A DNA stretch of 64,000 nt. Origin: an uncultured Jannaschia sp. (lineage in GTDB: Bacteria > Pseudomonadota > Alphaproteobacteria > Rhodobacterales > Rhodobacteraceae). Shown one piece after another: positions 19,057-26,942 of this stretch; within the stretch, counting starts at the first letter, position 1; each line of letters starts with the position of its first letter. The stretch is from contig CANLTZ010000011.1 in assembly GCA_947494145.1 (NCBI GenBank), positions 62,001 to 126,000 on the forward strand, written 5' to 3'. The notes beneath the pieces are model-generated. The model was given only the letters and a program-made list of their open reading frames with translations, did not search any database and was not told where the DNA came from. A program made the translations under genes and the position numbers.

Positions 19057-19269
19057 TCAGTAGCCGTAGAAGAACTTCTTCTTTTTGAACTTCTTGCCGC
19101 CAAACTTCTTGAACTTGAACTTCTTGAACTTGGCCAGCTCCTGATCCTGCACCGTCTCGAAGGCGGGGGCGTCGAAGTCGACCGCGGCCAGGGCAGGCTG
19201 CACGGCACCGACAGTGGACAGGGCGACGGCCAGGGCGATGGCGGGGGTGGTGATGGTACGGAGTTTCAT
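19057..19269 (-). CDS. Secreted Lys/Phe-rich micropeptide, copy 1
   Basis: A 70-residue preprotein with a Sec signal peptide (MKLRTITTPAIALAVALSTV followed by GAVQPALAA, cleavage near residue 29). An acidic segment DFDAPAFETVQDQELA comes next, then a highly basic, aromatic C-terminus beginning KFKKFKFKKFGG and ending KKKKFFYGY. The mature region is nearly all Lys and Phe with a Gly-Gly break. The ribosome site AAAGGA is properly spaced. The copy lies last in the minus-strand array, just before the terminator. No known family is recognised. An acidic pro-segment ahead of a cationic amphipathic tail resembles processed antimicrobial or surface-binding peptides, but this is inference. Confidence 0.85.
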   Translation of the reverse strand: MKLRTITTPAIALAVALSTVGAVQPALAAVDFDAPAFETVQDQELAKFKKFKFKKFGGKKFKKKKFFYGY

Positions 19270-19355
19270 ATCGATAATCCTTTCGGGGTCGGCGATCGCG
19301 GCGGCGGGCGCGACCTTGCCGAGATAAGGGGAAAAGCGGTGATCGTCGGCTGCGA

Positions 19356-19559
19356 TCAGTAGAAGAACTTCTTCTTGAACTTCTTGCCGCCGAATTTCTT
19401 GAACTTGAACTTCTTGAACTTGGCCAGTTCCTGATCCTGCACCGTCTCGAAGGCGGGGGCGTCGAAGTCCGTCGCGGCAAGCCCAGGCTGGGCCGAGGCG
19501 GCGGCAGTCAGGGCAACGGCGATGGCAAGGGCGGGGGCGGTCAGAAAACGGAGTTTCAT
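19356..19559 (-). CDS. Secreted Lys/Phe-rich micropeptide, copy 2
   Basis: A 67-residue paralogue. The signal peptide differs (MKLRFLTAPALAIAVALTAA), but the mature part from DFDAPAFETVQDQELA through KFKKFKFKKFGG is the same, ending KKFKKKFFY with one Lys fewer and no terminal Gly-Tyr. The start at 19559 is chosen because AAAGGA lies eight bases upstream; an ATG two codons earlier is too close to the site. Conservation of the mature part while the signal diverges indicates that the mature peptide is under selection. Confidence 0.85.
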   Translation of the reverse strand: MKLRFLTAPALAIAVALTAAASAQPGLAATDFDAPAFETVQDQELAKFKKFKFKKFGGKKFKKKFFY

Positions 19560-19583
19560 GGTCATGGTCCTTTCGGGTCGGCT

Positions 19584-19606
19584 CCGCAAGCGAAGGGCGC
19601 TTGCGG
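19584..19606 (-). promoter_or_regulatory. Stem-loop in the leader of micropeptide copy 2
   Basis: A perfect nine-base-pair stem (CCGCAAGCG pairing with CGCTTGCGG) with a five-base loop lies between copy 3 and copy 2, ending about 12 bases before the ribosome site of copy 2. No T-run follows on either strand, so it is not a classical terminator. It may stabilise or process the polycistronic mRNA. Confidence 0.55.
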
Positions 19607-19639
19607 GCCGTGAAAATTGTCTTGGAAGGTCAGCAGGGC

Positions 19640-19852
19640 TTAGTAGCCGTAGAAGAACTTCTTCTTCTTGAACTTCTTGCCGCCAAACTTCTTGAACTTG
19701 AACTTCTTGAACTTGGCCAGCTCCTGATCCTGCACCGTCTCGAAGGCGGGGGCGTCGAAGTCGACCGCGGCCAGGGCAGGCTGCACGGCACCGACAGTGG
19801 ACAGGGCAACGGCCAGGGCGATGGCGGGGGTGGTGAGGGTGCGGAGTTTCAT
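19640..19852 (-). CDS. Secreted Lys/Phe-rich micropeptide, copy 3
   Basis: A 70-residue preprotein identical to copy 1 except Leu for Ile at residue 6. The order is signal peptide, acidic DFDAPAFETVQDQELA segment, then the Lys/Phe tail ending FFYGY. It is the promoter-proximal copy of the array, with AAGGA nine bases before the ATG at 19852; an in-frame upstream extension to 19942 has no ribosome site and is rejected. Its leader contains a short stem-loop. It is probably expressed together with copies 2 and 1 and exported by Sec to the periplasm or beyond. Confidence 0.87.
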   Translation of the reverse strand: MKLRTLTTPAIALAVALSTVGAVQPALAAVDFDAPAFETVQDQELAKFKKFKFKKFGGKKFKKKKFFYGY

Positions 19853-20155
19853 CTTGGTCTTCCTTTTTTGTCTGAAGCGCTGTTCGCTTCTGTCCCGATT
19901 AGAGATGGACCATGGCGTCTGGATTTGCATCAAACGTTGCATCCCGTCTCCGTCACTGGGTGTGAGAAAATCGGATGTGACGTGGCGTCGGGAACGGCCG
20001 CCTTTGCCCCCGGATCAGCCTCAAAAATACCATATACAGCAACGTGTTAAGCTGCACTCGCAAATTGTTACAGACCGCTCACGCACCTCCTCAAGAAAGG
20101 CGTGAGATCCGTGCTTTTCGGGGTGTTTTCGGGGCCATTGCGGCCCCCGCTCGCA
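19853..20155. other. 303-base intergenic region upstream of the micropeptide array
   Basis: This region contains no convincing gene. It must hold the promoter of the micropeptide array and the end of the ispH transcript. The stretch around 20020-20070 is AT-richer than its surroundings and is the most plausible promoter site, but no well-spaced -35/-10 pair can be named with confidence. A small hairpin (GGGGCC/GGCCCC at 20131-20147) lies just after the ispH stop without a T-run, and a CTCACGC/GCGTGAG inverted repeat spans 20078-20106. Confidence 0.5.
19874..19890 (-). promoter_or_regulatory. Stem-loop in the leader of micropeptide copy 3
   Basis: A six-base-pair stem (GAAGCG with CGCTTC) and five-base loop, 22 bases upstream of the copy 3 start. 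It shares the AAGCG/CGCTT stem core with the stem-loop before copy 2, which suggests a common leader element rather than chance. Confidence 0.4.
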
Positions 20156-21106
20156 TCAAGCGTGAACGCGTAGGATGCGGGGAACCTTGAATTCGACGTT
20201 TTCCTCGGCCGTGACCACGGGTGAAATGGTCACCTCGTAGCGGTCGCGGAACGCATCGATCACTTCCTGGATGAGAACTTCGGGCGCACTGGCCCCCGCC
20301 GTCACCCCGAGCGACCGGATGCCATCAATGGCGCGCCAGTCGATATCGGTCGCCCGCTGCACGAGTTGGGCATAGTCGCAGCCAGCCCGCGCCCCCACTT
20401 CCACCAAGCGGCGCGAATTCGACGAATTGGGCGCGCCAACCACCAGAATGGCATCGCAAAGCGGCGCCATGGCCTTCACGGCCTCCTGCCGGTTGGTGGT
20501 GGCGTAGCAAATATCTTCCTTGTGGGGGCCGACGATGTTGGGAAAGCGCGCTTTCAAGGCGGCCACCATGTCGGCTGTATCGTCCACCGACAGGGTCGTC
20601 TGGGTGATGAAGGCCAGCCGGTTCGGGTCGCGGGGCGCCACATTGGCCACGTCGTCCACATCTTCCACCAACAACACTTCACCTTCGGGCAATTGGCCCA
20701 TTGTGCCCACGGTCTCCGGATGGCCGGCATGGCCGATCATGATCATCTGCAACCCGGCCTCATGGTGGCGGGCCGCTTCGATATGGACCTTGCTCACCAG
20801 CGGGCAGGTTGCATCCACGAAGGTCATGTTGCGCGCCTCTGCGGCGGCAGGCACGGATTTGGGCACGCCATGGGCGCTGAAAATCACTGGGCGGTCGGGC
20901 GGGCATTCGTCCAGTTCTTCCACGAAGACGGCGCCTTGGTCGCGCAGGCCATCCACCACGTGGCGGTTATGGACGATCTCATGGCGCACATAGACCGGGG
21001 CGCCCCATTTCTCGATGGCCATCTCGACGATCTTGATGGCGCGGTCCACGCCTGCACAAAAGCCCCGGGGCTCAGCCAGATGAATCGTCAGTGGCGGCTT
21101 GGTCAT
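20156..21106 (-). CDS. ispH: 4-hydroxy-3-methylbut-2-enyl diphosphate reductase
   Basis: A 316-residue iron-sulfur enzyme for the last step of the non-mevalonate isoprenoid pathway, producing IPP and DMAPP. The three cluster-binding cysteines are Cys17 ([10 protein letters not shown]), Cys101 ([12 protein letters not shown]) and Cys200 ([11 protein letters not shown]), and NSSNSRRL is conserved near the C-terminus. The ATG at 21106 is preferred to a GTG two codons upstream. It is transcribed toward the micropeptide array with 303 bases between. Confidence 0.97.
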   Translation of the reverse strand: MTKPPLTIHLAEPRGFCAGVDRAIKIVEMAIEKWGAPVYVRHEIVHNRHVVDGLRDQGAVFVEELDECPPDRPVIFSAHGVPKSVPAAAEARNMTFVDATCPLVSKVHIEAARHHEAGLQMIMIGHAGHPETVGTMGQLPEGEVLLVEDVDDVANVAPRDPNRLAFITQTTLSVDDTADMVAALKARFPNIVGPHKEDICYATTNRQEAVKAMAPLCDAILVVGAPNSSNSRRLVEVGARAGCDYAQLVQRATDIDWRAIDGIRSLGVTAGASAPEVLIQEVIDAFRDRYEVTISPVVTAEENVEFKVPRILRVHA

Positions 21107-21182
21107 ATCCACATTCCCCGTCTCGCGCCCCAGACCTAGGCGGCGGCGTTTGCGCCGTAAAGGGCATGCGACACCGCGCCCG

Positions 21183-21419
21183 TCACTTGCGCCAATGGGT
21201 CGGCACGATGATCAAGGCCCCGACAGAGGCCAGGATCGCATTCATCCCCGCCGACCGAAAGCCCAGGTTGAACATCAGCGTGACGAAATAGAACAGGAAG
21301 GCGCCACCCACGCAGATGATGATGCTAGGGATGATGCCGTTATGGGTGAAGCCGATCCGCTCGGACGCGTAGCCCACGATGCCCGCAATGACGACCGTTC
21401 CGATAAGGGTGGGAAACAT
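21183..21419 (-). CDS. Small GlsB/YeaQ-like membrane protein
   Basis: A 78-residue very hydrophobic protein with three predicted helices ([58 protein letters not shown]). The glycine-rich arrangement resembles the GlsB/YeaQ/YmgE membrane family, but the match is loose. Its start at 21419 is four bases after the fmt stop, so it ends the def-fmt operon. Function is unknown. Confidence 0.7.
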   Translation of the reverse strand: MFPTLIGTVVIAGIVGYASERIGFTHNGIIPSIIICVGGAFLFYFVTLMFNLGFRSAGMNAILASVGALIIVPTHWRK

Positions 21420-21423
21420 GGGG

Positions 21424-22338
21424 CTACTCCTGCAGAAAGTCGCCGGGCGACAGCCGGGCACCGTTTCGGAAATCGGCCCCGCTTTGGGGCGGCTTGCCCG
21501 CGGGCTGGACCGACAGCAACTCCACGGCGCCCACGCCTGTGGCCAGAACAAGGCCGGGACGATCCAGAATAGTGCCAGGCGCGCCGTCGCCGTCAACGGC
21601 CCGGGCGCGCAGCAGCTTAAGCCGCTGCCCGCCTCGTTCGATCCAGGCGCCCGGGAAGGGCGAAAGCCCGTTGATATGGCGCACCAGTGTCTCCGCGGGC
21701 CAGGCCAGATCGACCTCCGCCTCGGACTTGTCGATCTTGGCGGCATAGCTGACGCCGTCATCGGGCTGCGCCACGGGTGACAGCGTCTCGATCTGTTGCA
21801 AACCGCGTACCGCCAGTCGCGCGCCCATCTCGGACAGGCGGTCATGCAAGTTCCCCGCCGTATCGGTGGGCGCGATATCGGTGCCTTCGCGCAGCAGAAC
21901 GGGCCCGGTATCGAGCCCGGCTTCCATCTGCATCAGACAGACGCCCGTGCGCGCGTCGCCGGCCATGATCGCGCGCTGAATGGGCGCCGCCCCCCGCCAG
22001 CGCGGCAGAAGCGAAGCATGGATGTTGAGGCACCCCAGGCGCGGCGCGTCCAATACCACCTGCGGCAGGATCAAACCGTAAGCCACCACAACCGCCACAT
22101 CGGCGCCCAGGGCGGCGAAGGCTGTGCGGTCGTCTTCGCCTTTCAGGTTGACGGGCGTGCGCACCTCAAGCCCCAGCGCCTCCGCCTTGGCATGGACGGG
22201 GCTAGGCTGCACCTGCTTACCGCGCCCTGCGGGCCGCGGCGGCTGCGAATAGACCGCGGCAATCTCGTGCCCCGCATCATGGAGCGCCGTCAGAACCGGC
22301 ACCGAAAATTCGGGCGTCCCCATGAAGATCACCCGCAT
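21424..22338 (-). CDS. fmt: Methionyl-tRNA formyltransferase
   Basis: A 304-residue enzyme that formylates initiator Met-tRNA using 10-formyl-tetrahydrofolate. The N-terminal [16 protein letters not shown], the catalytic loop [20 protein letters not shown] and the SLLPRWRG signature are present, with the C-terminal tRNA-binding domain from about residue 205. It overlaps the upstream deformylase-like gene by ten bases. Its operon partners remove the same formyl group after translation starts. Confidence 0.97.
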   Translation of the reverse strand: MRVIFMGTPEFSVPVLTALHDAGHEIAAVYSQPPRPAGRGKQVQPSPVHAKAEALGLEVRTPVNLKGEDDRTAFAALGADVAVVVAYGLILPQVVLDAPRLGCLNIHASLLPRWRGAAPIQRAIMAGDARTGVCLMQMEAGLDTGPVLLREGTDIAPTDTAGNLHDRLSEMGARLAVRGLQQIETLSPVAQPDDGVSYAAKIDKSEAEVDLAWPAETLVRHINGLSPFPGAWIERGGQRLKLLRARAVDGDGAPGTILDRPGLVLATGVGAVELLSVQPAGKPPQSGADFRNGARLSPGDFLQE

Positions 22339-22808
22339 TTCTGTGCCTTCCTCAGCAGCATGTCCCGCTTCACCTTCGACAAGCGGTCGAAATACATGCG
22401 CCCGTCCAGATGGTCGATCTGGTGCTGCACGCTGGTCGCTTCCAGCATGACGAAATCGCGCTCGACCCGGTCGCCCGCCACATCCAGATAGCCCACCGTC
22501 ACCGCACGCGGTCGCTTCAGCCGCGCCGAGACACCGGGCAAATTGGGGGAGCCTTCGTCATGGGCCCGAAGCTCCACACTGGCATGGAGGATTTCGGGAT
22601 TGGCCAGCCTGATGGCCCCCTGCCCCGCATCCACCACGGCAAGCCTGCGCATGATACCGATCTGCGGCGCGGCCAGGCCCACCCCCGGCATGGCATACAT
22701 GGCTTGCAACATCTGCTCCCAAATGGCGCGCACCTCGTCATCGACCGCCTCGACGGGGTCGGCCTTTGTGCGCAGCCGCGGGTCGGGCCAGCGCAGAAAG
22801 GCCGTCAC
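22329..22808 (-). CDS. Peptide deformylase-like protein lacking catalytic residues
   Basis: A 159-residue homologue of peptide deformylase. Motif 1 is intact ([10 protein letters not shown]). The metal-binding cysteine of motif 2 (EGCLS) is replaced in DEGSPNLPG, and the catalytic Glu of motif 3 (HExxH) is Gln in HQIDHLDG. Without the cysteine ligand and the catalytic acid it should not deformylate normally. It is third of three tandem paralogues, directly before fmt, with short overlaps on both sides, so it is maintained and co-expressed. It may regulate or bind formyl-peptides; that is inference. Confidence 0.88.
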   Translation of the reverse strand: MTAFLRWPDPRLRTKADPVEAVDDEVRAIWEQMLQAMYAMPGVGLAAPQIGIMRRLAVVDAGQGAIRLANPEILHASVELRAHDEGSPNLPGVSARLKRPRAVTVGYLDVAGDRVERDFVMLEATSVQHQIDHLDGRMYFDRLSKVKRDMLLRKAQKCG

Positions 22809-23251
22809 GACGCAGCCGCATGGTCGAGGATCAGGACACCGTCCAAGTGATCCATTTCATGCTGGATGCAAGCGGCGGCAAACCCATCGAACACCTCGCT
22901 GCGCCGCGCCCCGCCAGGCCCGTCGAAGGTCAGCGTCACCCTGCGCGCCCGCGCCACGCGCCGCGGCACGTCGGGGATGGACAGGCAGCCTTCCTCGTTC
23001 ACCTGCGCGCCGTCCCGCGCCACGATCTCCGGGTTCACGAAGACCCTCGGGTCCGGCAGCCCCTCCTTCCAGGTGGCATCCATGACGAAAAGCCGCTCGG
23101 TCACGCCCACTTGCGGCGCGGCCAACCCCCGGCCCGGCGCGGCATACATCGTGTCCAACATGTCCCGCGCCAGCCCCGCGACGTCGCCTCGCACGGGTGT
23201 GCAGGCCGCGCGCAGAACGGGATCGGGGTGCAGCAAAATCGGTAGGGTCAC
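22805..23251 (-). CDS. def: Peptide deformylase, second paralogue
   Basis: A 148-residue deformylase with all three metal/catalytic motifs intact: GRGLAAPQVG, EEGCLSIP and QHEMDHLDG. It removes N-formyl groups from new proteins. The GTG at 23251 is chosen because AAGGTGG precedes it and the product then begins like its paralogue (TLPILLHPDP); the longer frame to 23302 would overlap the upstream gene by 20 bases. It overlaps the following deformylase-like gene by four bases. Shorter than the first paralogue, it lacks the C-terminal basic helix. Confidence 0.9.
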   Translation of the reverse strand: MTLPILLHPDPVLRAACTPVRGDVAGLARDMLDTMYAAPGRGLAAPQVGVTERLFVMDATWKEGLPDPRVFVNPEIVARDGAQVNEEGCLSIPDVPRRVARARRVTLTFDGPGGARRSEVFDGFAAACIQHEMDHLDGVLILDHAAAS

Positions 23252-23282
23252 AGTGCCACCTTGGGACAGCCAGGCCAGCCCC

Positions 23283-23801
23283 TCATCCCCGGGCCATCTC
23301 ACGCTTGAGCTTCTGCATCTTGCGGGTGATCAACTGACGCTTGAGCGGCTTCAGGTAGTCGATGAAAAGCTTGCCTTCCAAATGGTCGATCTCATGCTGC
23401 ACGCATGTCGCCCAGAGTCCGCCCATATCTTCCTGCTGTTCGCGCCCATCGCGGTCGATCCAGCGCACCGTCACCTCGGCCGGACGGGTAACATCGGCGA
23501 ATTGTTCGGGGATGGACAGGCAACCTTCCTCGTAGACGTTCAACTCGTCGGAGGCCGCCAGGATCTCGGGGTTAAACATCGCCAGGGGCCGCGGCGGCTG
23601 CGCGTCGTCCTTCACACAATCGAGCACGATCAGCCGGTCCAACACACCGACCTGTGGCGCGGCCAGCCCGATGCCCGGCGCGTCATACATCGTCTCAAGC
23701 ATATCGTCGGCCAGCACGCGCAAATCATCGGACAGGTCCGCCACGGGGGCGGCCACCTTCTTGAGGCGCGGGTCGGGGTGGATGAGGATGGGCCGTTTCA
23801 T
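23283..23801 (-). CDS. def: Peptide deformylase, main copy
   Basis: A 172-residue metal-dependent deformylase with motifs GIGLAAPQVG, EEGCLSIPEQ and QHEIDHLEG complete, and the long basic C-terminal helix LKRQLITRKMQKLKREMARG that in other bacteria contacts the ribosome. The start MKRPILIHPDPRL at 23801 is standard. It is the first gene of a def-def-(def-like)-fmt operon on the minus strand and is likely the essential housekeeping enzyme. Confidence 0.96.
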   Translation of the reverse strand: MKRPILIHPDPRLKKVAAPVADLSDDLRVLADDMLETMYDAPGIGLAAPQVGVLDRLIVLDCVKDDAQPPRPLAMFNPEILAASDELNVYEEGCLSIPEQFADVTRPAEVTVRWIDRDGREQQEDMGGLWATCVQHEIDHLEGKLFIDYLKPLKRQLITRKMQKLKREMARG

Positions 23802-23980
23802 CGCGCCCGATCTAAGCGCACGGGCCCAGGCGCGCAACCATCCCGCGCGGTCCCGCGCGGGGCATCACATCTCATCCTTCGGTCGGCGCAGACGCAGCCG
23901 TCGCGCCGCGCAGCCACGCTTGCGCGTTGTTCATGGGCGCAGTGGCCCAAGCTGGTCCCGCCGCCGCGCGCGGTCTTTCA

Positions 23981-24442
23981 TCACCAGTAATGCGCCATGA
24001 TCTCCGCGACCCAAGCGGGCTCACGCACATCGTCACGTGGGTCAAACCCTTCCATGTGGGGTTTGATATCCAAGACGGGCGTGCCGTCCATGGCATCAAG
24101 ACCGCGCAGACCGACGCGGTGGCCCTCGGCCCAGACCAGCTCGCATGTGGTCACGCCGATGCGGTTCGGGCGCGGTGACCCCCGCTGCGCAAGCACGCCG
24201 ACCTTTGGCCAATCCGTCCTGCCCCTGGGATGGCGCGCGCCTCGCACGACCGCGTCTGGGGCGAGCCTGTCAAAGACGAACACAACCACCACGTGGGAGA
24301 ATTCCGTCAGCCCGAACGTCGCATCGGCCTCGACCTGCGCGGGGTCCAAGACGATTTCCGCCTCCACTCGCCCCCAGTCGTCGTCGTTGCGGCTGGATCG
24401 ACCGCCGCGAACGTGACCGATCGGCTTCATCATGATCGCCAT
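23981..24442 (-). CDS. trmO: TrmO/TsaA-type tRNA methyltransferase
   Basis: A 153-residue protein of the TrmO (TsaA, YaeB) beta-barrel methyltransferase family, whose characterised members N6-methylate threonylcarbamoyl-adenosine 37 in tRNA. Family features are the KPIGHVRG start, the FGLTEFSHVVVVFVFDR segment, HPRG, and SPRPNRIGVTTCEL. The ATG at 24442 has GAAGG at good spacing; an in-frame ATG lies six codons upstream. It is divergent from patB across about 160 bases. Confidence 0.85.
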   Translation of the reverse strand: MAIMMKPIGHVRGGRSSRNDDDWGRVEAEIVLDPAQVEADATFGLTEFSHVVVVFVFDRLAPDAVVRGARHPRGRTDWPKVGVLAQRGSPRPNRIGVTTCELVWAEGHRVGLRGLDAMDGTPVLDIKPHMEGFDPRDDVREPAWVAEIMAHYW

Positions 24443-24605
24443 CCCGCACCCTTCCGCCATGTTTGCATCCGCCCAACTCTACAACGTCGCGCAACCCTGC
24501 GACACGTCGTCAGCGGTGAACCCAAACCAACTCTTTCCAAAACTGCCCCCGTTGCGCCCCAGCCCGCGCGGTGCAACACCAGACCCACCCAGTCAGGAGG
24601 CCCCG

Positions 24606-25790
24606 ATGACCGCAGATCCCCGTTTCGACCAGATCATCGACCGCCGTGGCAGCCACTGCATCAAATGGGACATGATGGAGTCCATCTATGGTGTACCCGG
24701 TCAAGACGGTCTGGCCATGTGGGTCGCCGACATGGATTTCCGCCCGCCCCAATGCGTGCTCGACATCGTGGCCAAACAACTCGACCACGGGATCGTTGGC
24801 TATTTCGGCAATGACGGTCCCTACCGCGATGCCATCCGCTGGTGGATGCGGGAACGCCATGGCTGGTCGGTCGACGCGGACGCGATCTTTACGGTCCATG
24901 GCCTAGTGAACGGCACGGCCATGTGCGTCGATACCTGGTCGCAGCCGGGCGATGGCGTCGTCCTCTTCACGCCCGTCTACCACGCCTTTGCCAAGGTCAT
25001 CCGCGCCAACGATCGCCGCGTGGTGGAATGTGAAATGACCTATGACGGCACCCGCTACACCCCAGATTTCGACGCCTGGGACAGCGTGATCGAGCGGGAG
25101 GGTGCGAAGATGATGATCCTCTGCTCGCCCCACAACCCAAATGGCCGCGTCTGGACCCGGGCCGAGCTGGAAGGCTTCGCCGCGCTAGCCAAACGCCACG
25201 ACCTCATCCTGGTGTCGGATGAAATCCACCACGATCTGGTTTATCCCGGCCACAGCCATACCCCCATGGCGGCTATTGACGGGGTCGAGGATCGGCTGGT
25301 GATGATGACGGCTACGACCAAGACCTTCAACATCGCAGGCAGCCATTCCGGCAACGTGATCGTCCATCATGAGAAGCTACGCGCTCAGTTTGCCGCACGC
25401 ATGGCGGCCCTGGGAATGTCGCCCAATTCCTTTGGGCTCTTCATGGCCACGGCCGCCTATTCGCCGGAAGGTGCCGCCTGGGTCGATGATCTGATGGTCT
25501 ATCTCGACGGCAATCGCCGCCTCTTCGATGAAGGCATCGACGCGATCCCCGGGCTGAAATCCGTCCCGCTAGAGGCAACATATCTGTCCTGGGTCGATTT
25601 CTCCGGCACCGGCATGGACCGCGAAGACTTCACCCGCCGCGTGGAACAGGACGCCAAGATCGCTGCCAATCACGGCCCCACCTTTGGCCTGGGCGGCGCC
25701 GCCTTCCTGCGCTTCAACATCGCCACCCCCCGCGCCAACGTGGTCGAAGCGGTGGCGCGCATGCAGGCAGCCTTCGGTGACCTTCAATAA
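24606..25790 (+). CDS. patB: MalY/PatB-family PLP-dependent C-S lyase
   Basis: A 394-residue fold-type I aminotransferase-like enzyme of the MalY/PatB group, which cleaves cystathionine or related cysteine conjugates to give a thiol, pyruvate and ammonia. N-terminal WVADMDFRPP, the cofactor-binding SPHNPNGRVWTRAEL and SDEIHHDLVYPG, and the PLP lysine Lys239 in TATTKTFNIAGSH are visible. The start at 24606 follows a near-perfect AGGAGG; the 58-residue in-frame extension upstream is rejected. It stands alone. Confidence 0.93.
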   Translation: MTADPRFDQIIDRRGSHCIKWDMMESIYGVPGQDGLAMWVADMDFRPPQCVLDIVAKQLDHGIVGYFGNDGPYRDAIRWWMRERHGWSVDADAIFTVHGLVNGTAMCVDTWSQPGDGVVLFTPVYHAFAKVIRANDRRVVECEMTYDGTRYTPDFDAWDSVIEREGAKMMILCSPHNPNGRVWTRAELEGFAALAKRHDLILVSDEIHHDLVYPGHSHTPMAAIDGVEDRLVMMTATTKTFNIAGSHSGNVIVHHEKLRAQFAARMAALGMSPNSFGLFMATAAYSPEGAAWVDDLMVYLDGNRRLFDEGIDAIPGLKSVPLEATYLSWVDFSGTGMDREDFTRRVEQDAKIAANHGPTFGLGGAAFLRFNIATPRANVVEAVARMQAAFGDLQ

Positions 25791-25806
25791 TCTGAAAAGG
25801 CCCGCC

Positions 25807-25829
25807 CCTTCATCCTGGCAAAAATACTC
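25807..25829 (+). repeat. Short dispersed post-gene motif, copy 1
   Basis: The stretch containing TTCATCCTGGCAAAAATACTC, 17 bases after the patB stop, closely matches one at 53848-53869 after the P450 remnant (TTCTTCCTGGTAAAAATATCC). Similar motifs following stop codons are, from memory, common in Rhodobacteraceae genomes; the role is unknown. Confidence 0.4.
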
Positions 25830-25939
25830 AAGCAACGGTGGTCCTACGTAGCGTCGTTGGGGGAAGCGCGATAACGACGAGGGCTTGCCCCTCATAACAC
25901 GTGGCAAACGCAGGACAGTCGGTTCGCCGTTTTGGAGGA

Positions 25940-26016
25940 TGGTACCAGCGCCCCGGCTCGAACGGGGGACCTCCTGATCCACAATCAGGCGCTCTAACCA
26001 ACTGAGCTACGCCGGC
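25940..26016 (-). tRNA. tRNA-His (GTG)
   Basis: A 77-base cloverleaf with acceptor stem GCCGGCG/CGCTGGT, D arm GCTCAGTTGGTTAGAGC, anticodon stem CCTGA/TCAGG with loop TTGTGGA (anticodon GTG), T arm CCCCGTTCGAGCCGGGG, and encoded CCA. The discriminator base is A and the base before position 1 is T, so neither G-1 nor the usual C73 is encoded. This is the known derived form of tRNA-His in a branch of alphaproteobacteria. Confidence 0.97.
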
Positions 26017-26067
26017 ACTCTGGGCGGCTTTACCCCTGCCGGGCCCCGCGCGCAAGGCCCCGCGGAG

Positions 26068-26550
26068 TCAGAGCGGCAACTCCCAATTCTGCTCAAGCGT
26101 GGGCTGGCCGAAGGCGACAACCGGCGTCTCATCGAGCAGGTGAAAGCCGTTGCGCGCATAAAGCCGTCCCGCCGCGCGATGGCTTTCATGGGTCCAAAGC
26201 ACGACGCGTTTTGCACCAAGGCGGCGCGCATGGGCGATCAGCGTGTCCAGCAGAAATTGGGCCAGCCCCGTGCCCCGCGCGGCGGGCTCCACCAGGAACA
26301 TCCGCAGCTTCGCATCGCCGGGTTCGGGCAAGGTGGCGAACACGCAGCCGAGGCGCGTGCCAGCATCATCCACGGCAATCCACGCGCGCTCCCCGTCTTT
26401 GCGGTTGGAAACGAAATCCGACAGGATACCCAGCACCAGCGCCTCGAAGCGGATGTCATAACCCTCATCGCGCCAGTAAAGCTCGCCGTGCCGCATCGCG
26501 ACCCATCCGGCATCGCCCGGTTCCAGATCGCGCAGAGTGATTCCGTCCAT
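26068..26550 (-). CDS. GNAT-family N-acetyltransferase
   Basis: A 160-residue acetyltransferase. The acetyl-CoA-binding motif is MFLVEPAARGTGLAQFLLDT, followed by VVLWTHESHRAAGRLYARNG, the typical second half with an aromatic next to the catalytic region. The start MDGITLRDLEPGD at 26550 fits the family N-terminus; the long frame upstream is shadow. Its substrate is unknown. It lies just after the tRNA-His gene, read in the same direction and upstream of it in that direction. Confidence 0.9.
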   Translation of the reverse strand: MDGITLRDLEPGDAGWVAMRHGELYWRDEGYDIRFEALVLGILSDFVSNRKDGERAWIAVDDAGTRLGCVFATLPEPGDAKLRMFLVEPAARGTGLAQFLLDTLIAHARRLGAKRVVLWTHESHRAAGRLYARNGFHLLDETPVVAFGQPTLEQNWELPL

Positions 26551-26704
26551 GGCGTGAGATTTGCCACGGCGCTCGGCCCTGTCCAGCATGTTTCGGTCCC
26601 GTCCCGTTCGCGGTCGCAGGCGTACTGCAACACTCCTGCAATGCGGCGCGGCAGGTCCGAGATTTCCATTGTCGCCTTTCCAACAACCGCGATACTCCCC
26701 ACCC

Positions 26705-26893
26705 ATGGGTATCAATGACGAATCCGACACCGAAGCGAACCTCCAGATCGGGCCAACCGAAATCGGGATGGTGCGCTTGTTCGTGGAAAGCCACGGCGCC
26801 GAGATCGCCATGGATTTCGAGCCCGATGAGGCCTTGGAAATCGCAGAAGAAATTCGGGCGGCCGCCGCCGTGGCGGAAAAGGCACGCGGCTAA
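26705..26893 (+). CDS. Small DUF6324-like acidic protein
   Basis: A 62-residue acidic cytoplasmic protein beginning MGINDESDTEANLQIGPTEI and ending in an alanine-rich helix (EALEIAEEIRAAAAVAEKA). It resembles DUF6324, a small family of roseobacters. It is divergent from the acetyltransferase gene. Function is unknown. Coding status is supported by the family resemblance and lack of competing frames. Confidence 0.7.
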   Translation: MGINDESDTEANLQIGPTEIGMVRLFVESHGAEIAMDFEPDEALEIAEEIRAAAAVAEKARG

Positions 26894-26907
26894 GCGCTGT
26901 CTGAAAC

Positions 26908-26942
26908 AAGCCGGTCCATCGACAGGCCGCGGCTCGGCGATC
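26908..26942 (+). repeat. Dispersed 35-bp repeat, copy 1
   Basis: The 35 bases starting AAGCCGGTCCATCGAC recur at 57451-57485 with two mismatches. Both copies lie 15-50 bases after the stop of a short plus-strand gene, in otherwise empty intergenic DNA. No inverted terminal repeats or coding capacity are evident. Confidence 0.75.

Larger units (their letters stand above)
19057..19852 (-). repeat. Tandem triplication of a micropeptide gene
   Basis: Three direct copies of a gene of about 210 bases, with spacings of 86 and 80 bases. The outer two (19057-19269 and 19640-19852) differ at only a handful of bases and one residue, while the middle copy is more diverged in its signal peptide. Near-identity of the outer copies points to recent duplication or gene conversion. 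Confidence 0.95.

Noticed and set aside
18010-19852. LysE-type exporter as dedicated exporter of the Lys-rich peptides
   Set aside because: The peptides have Sec signals, LysE proteins export single amino acids, and a strong terminator separates the genes.
20131-20147. Rho-independent terminator after ispH
   Set aside because: The GGGGCC/GGCCCC hairpin is followed by GAAAA rather than a T-run on the minus strand.
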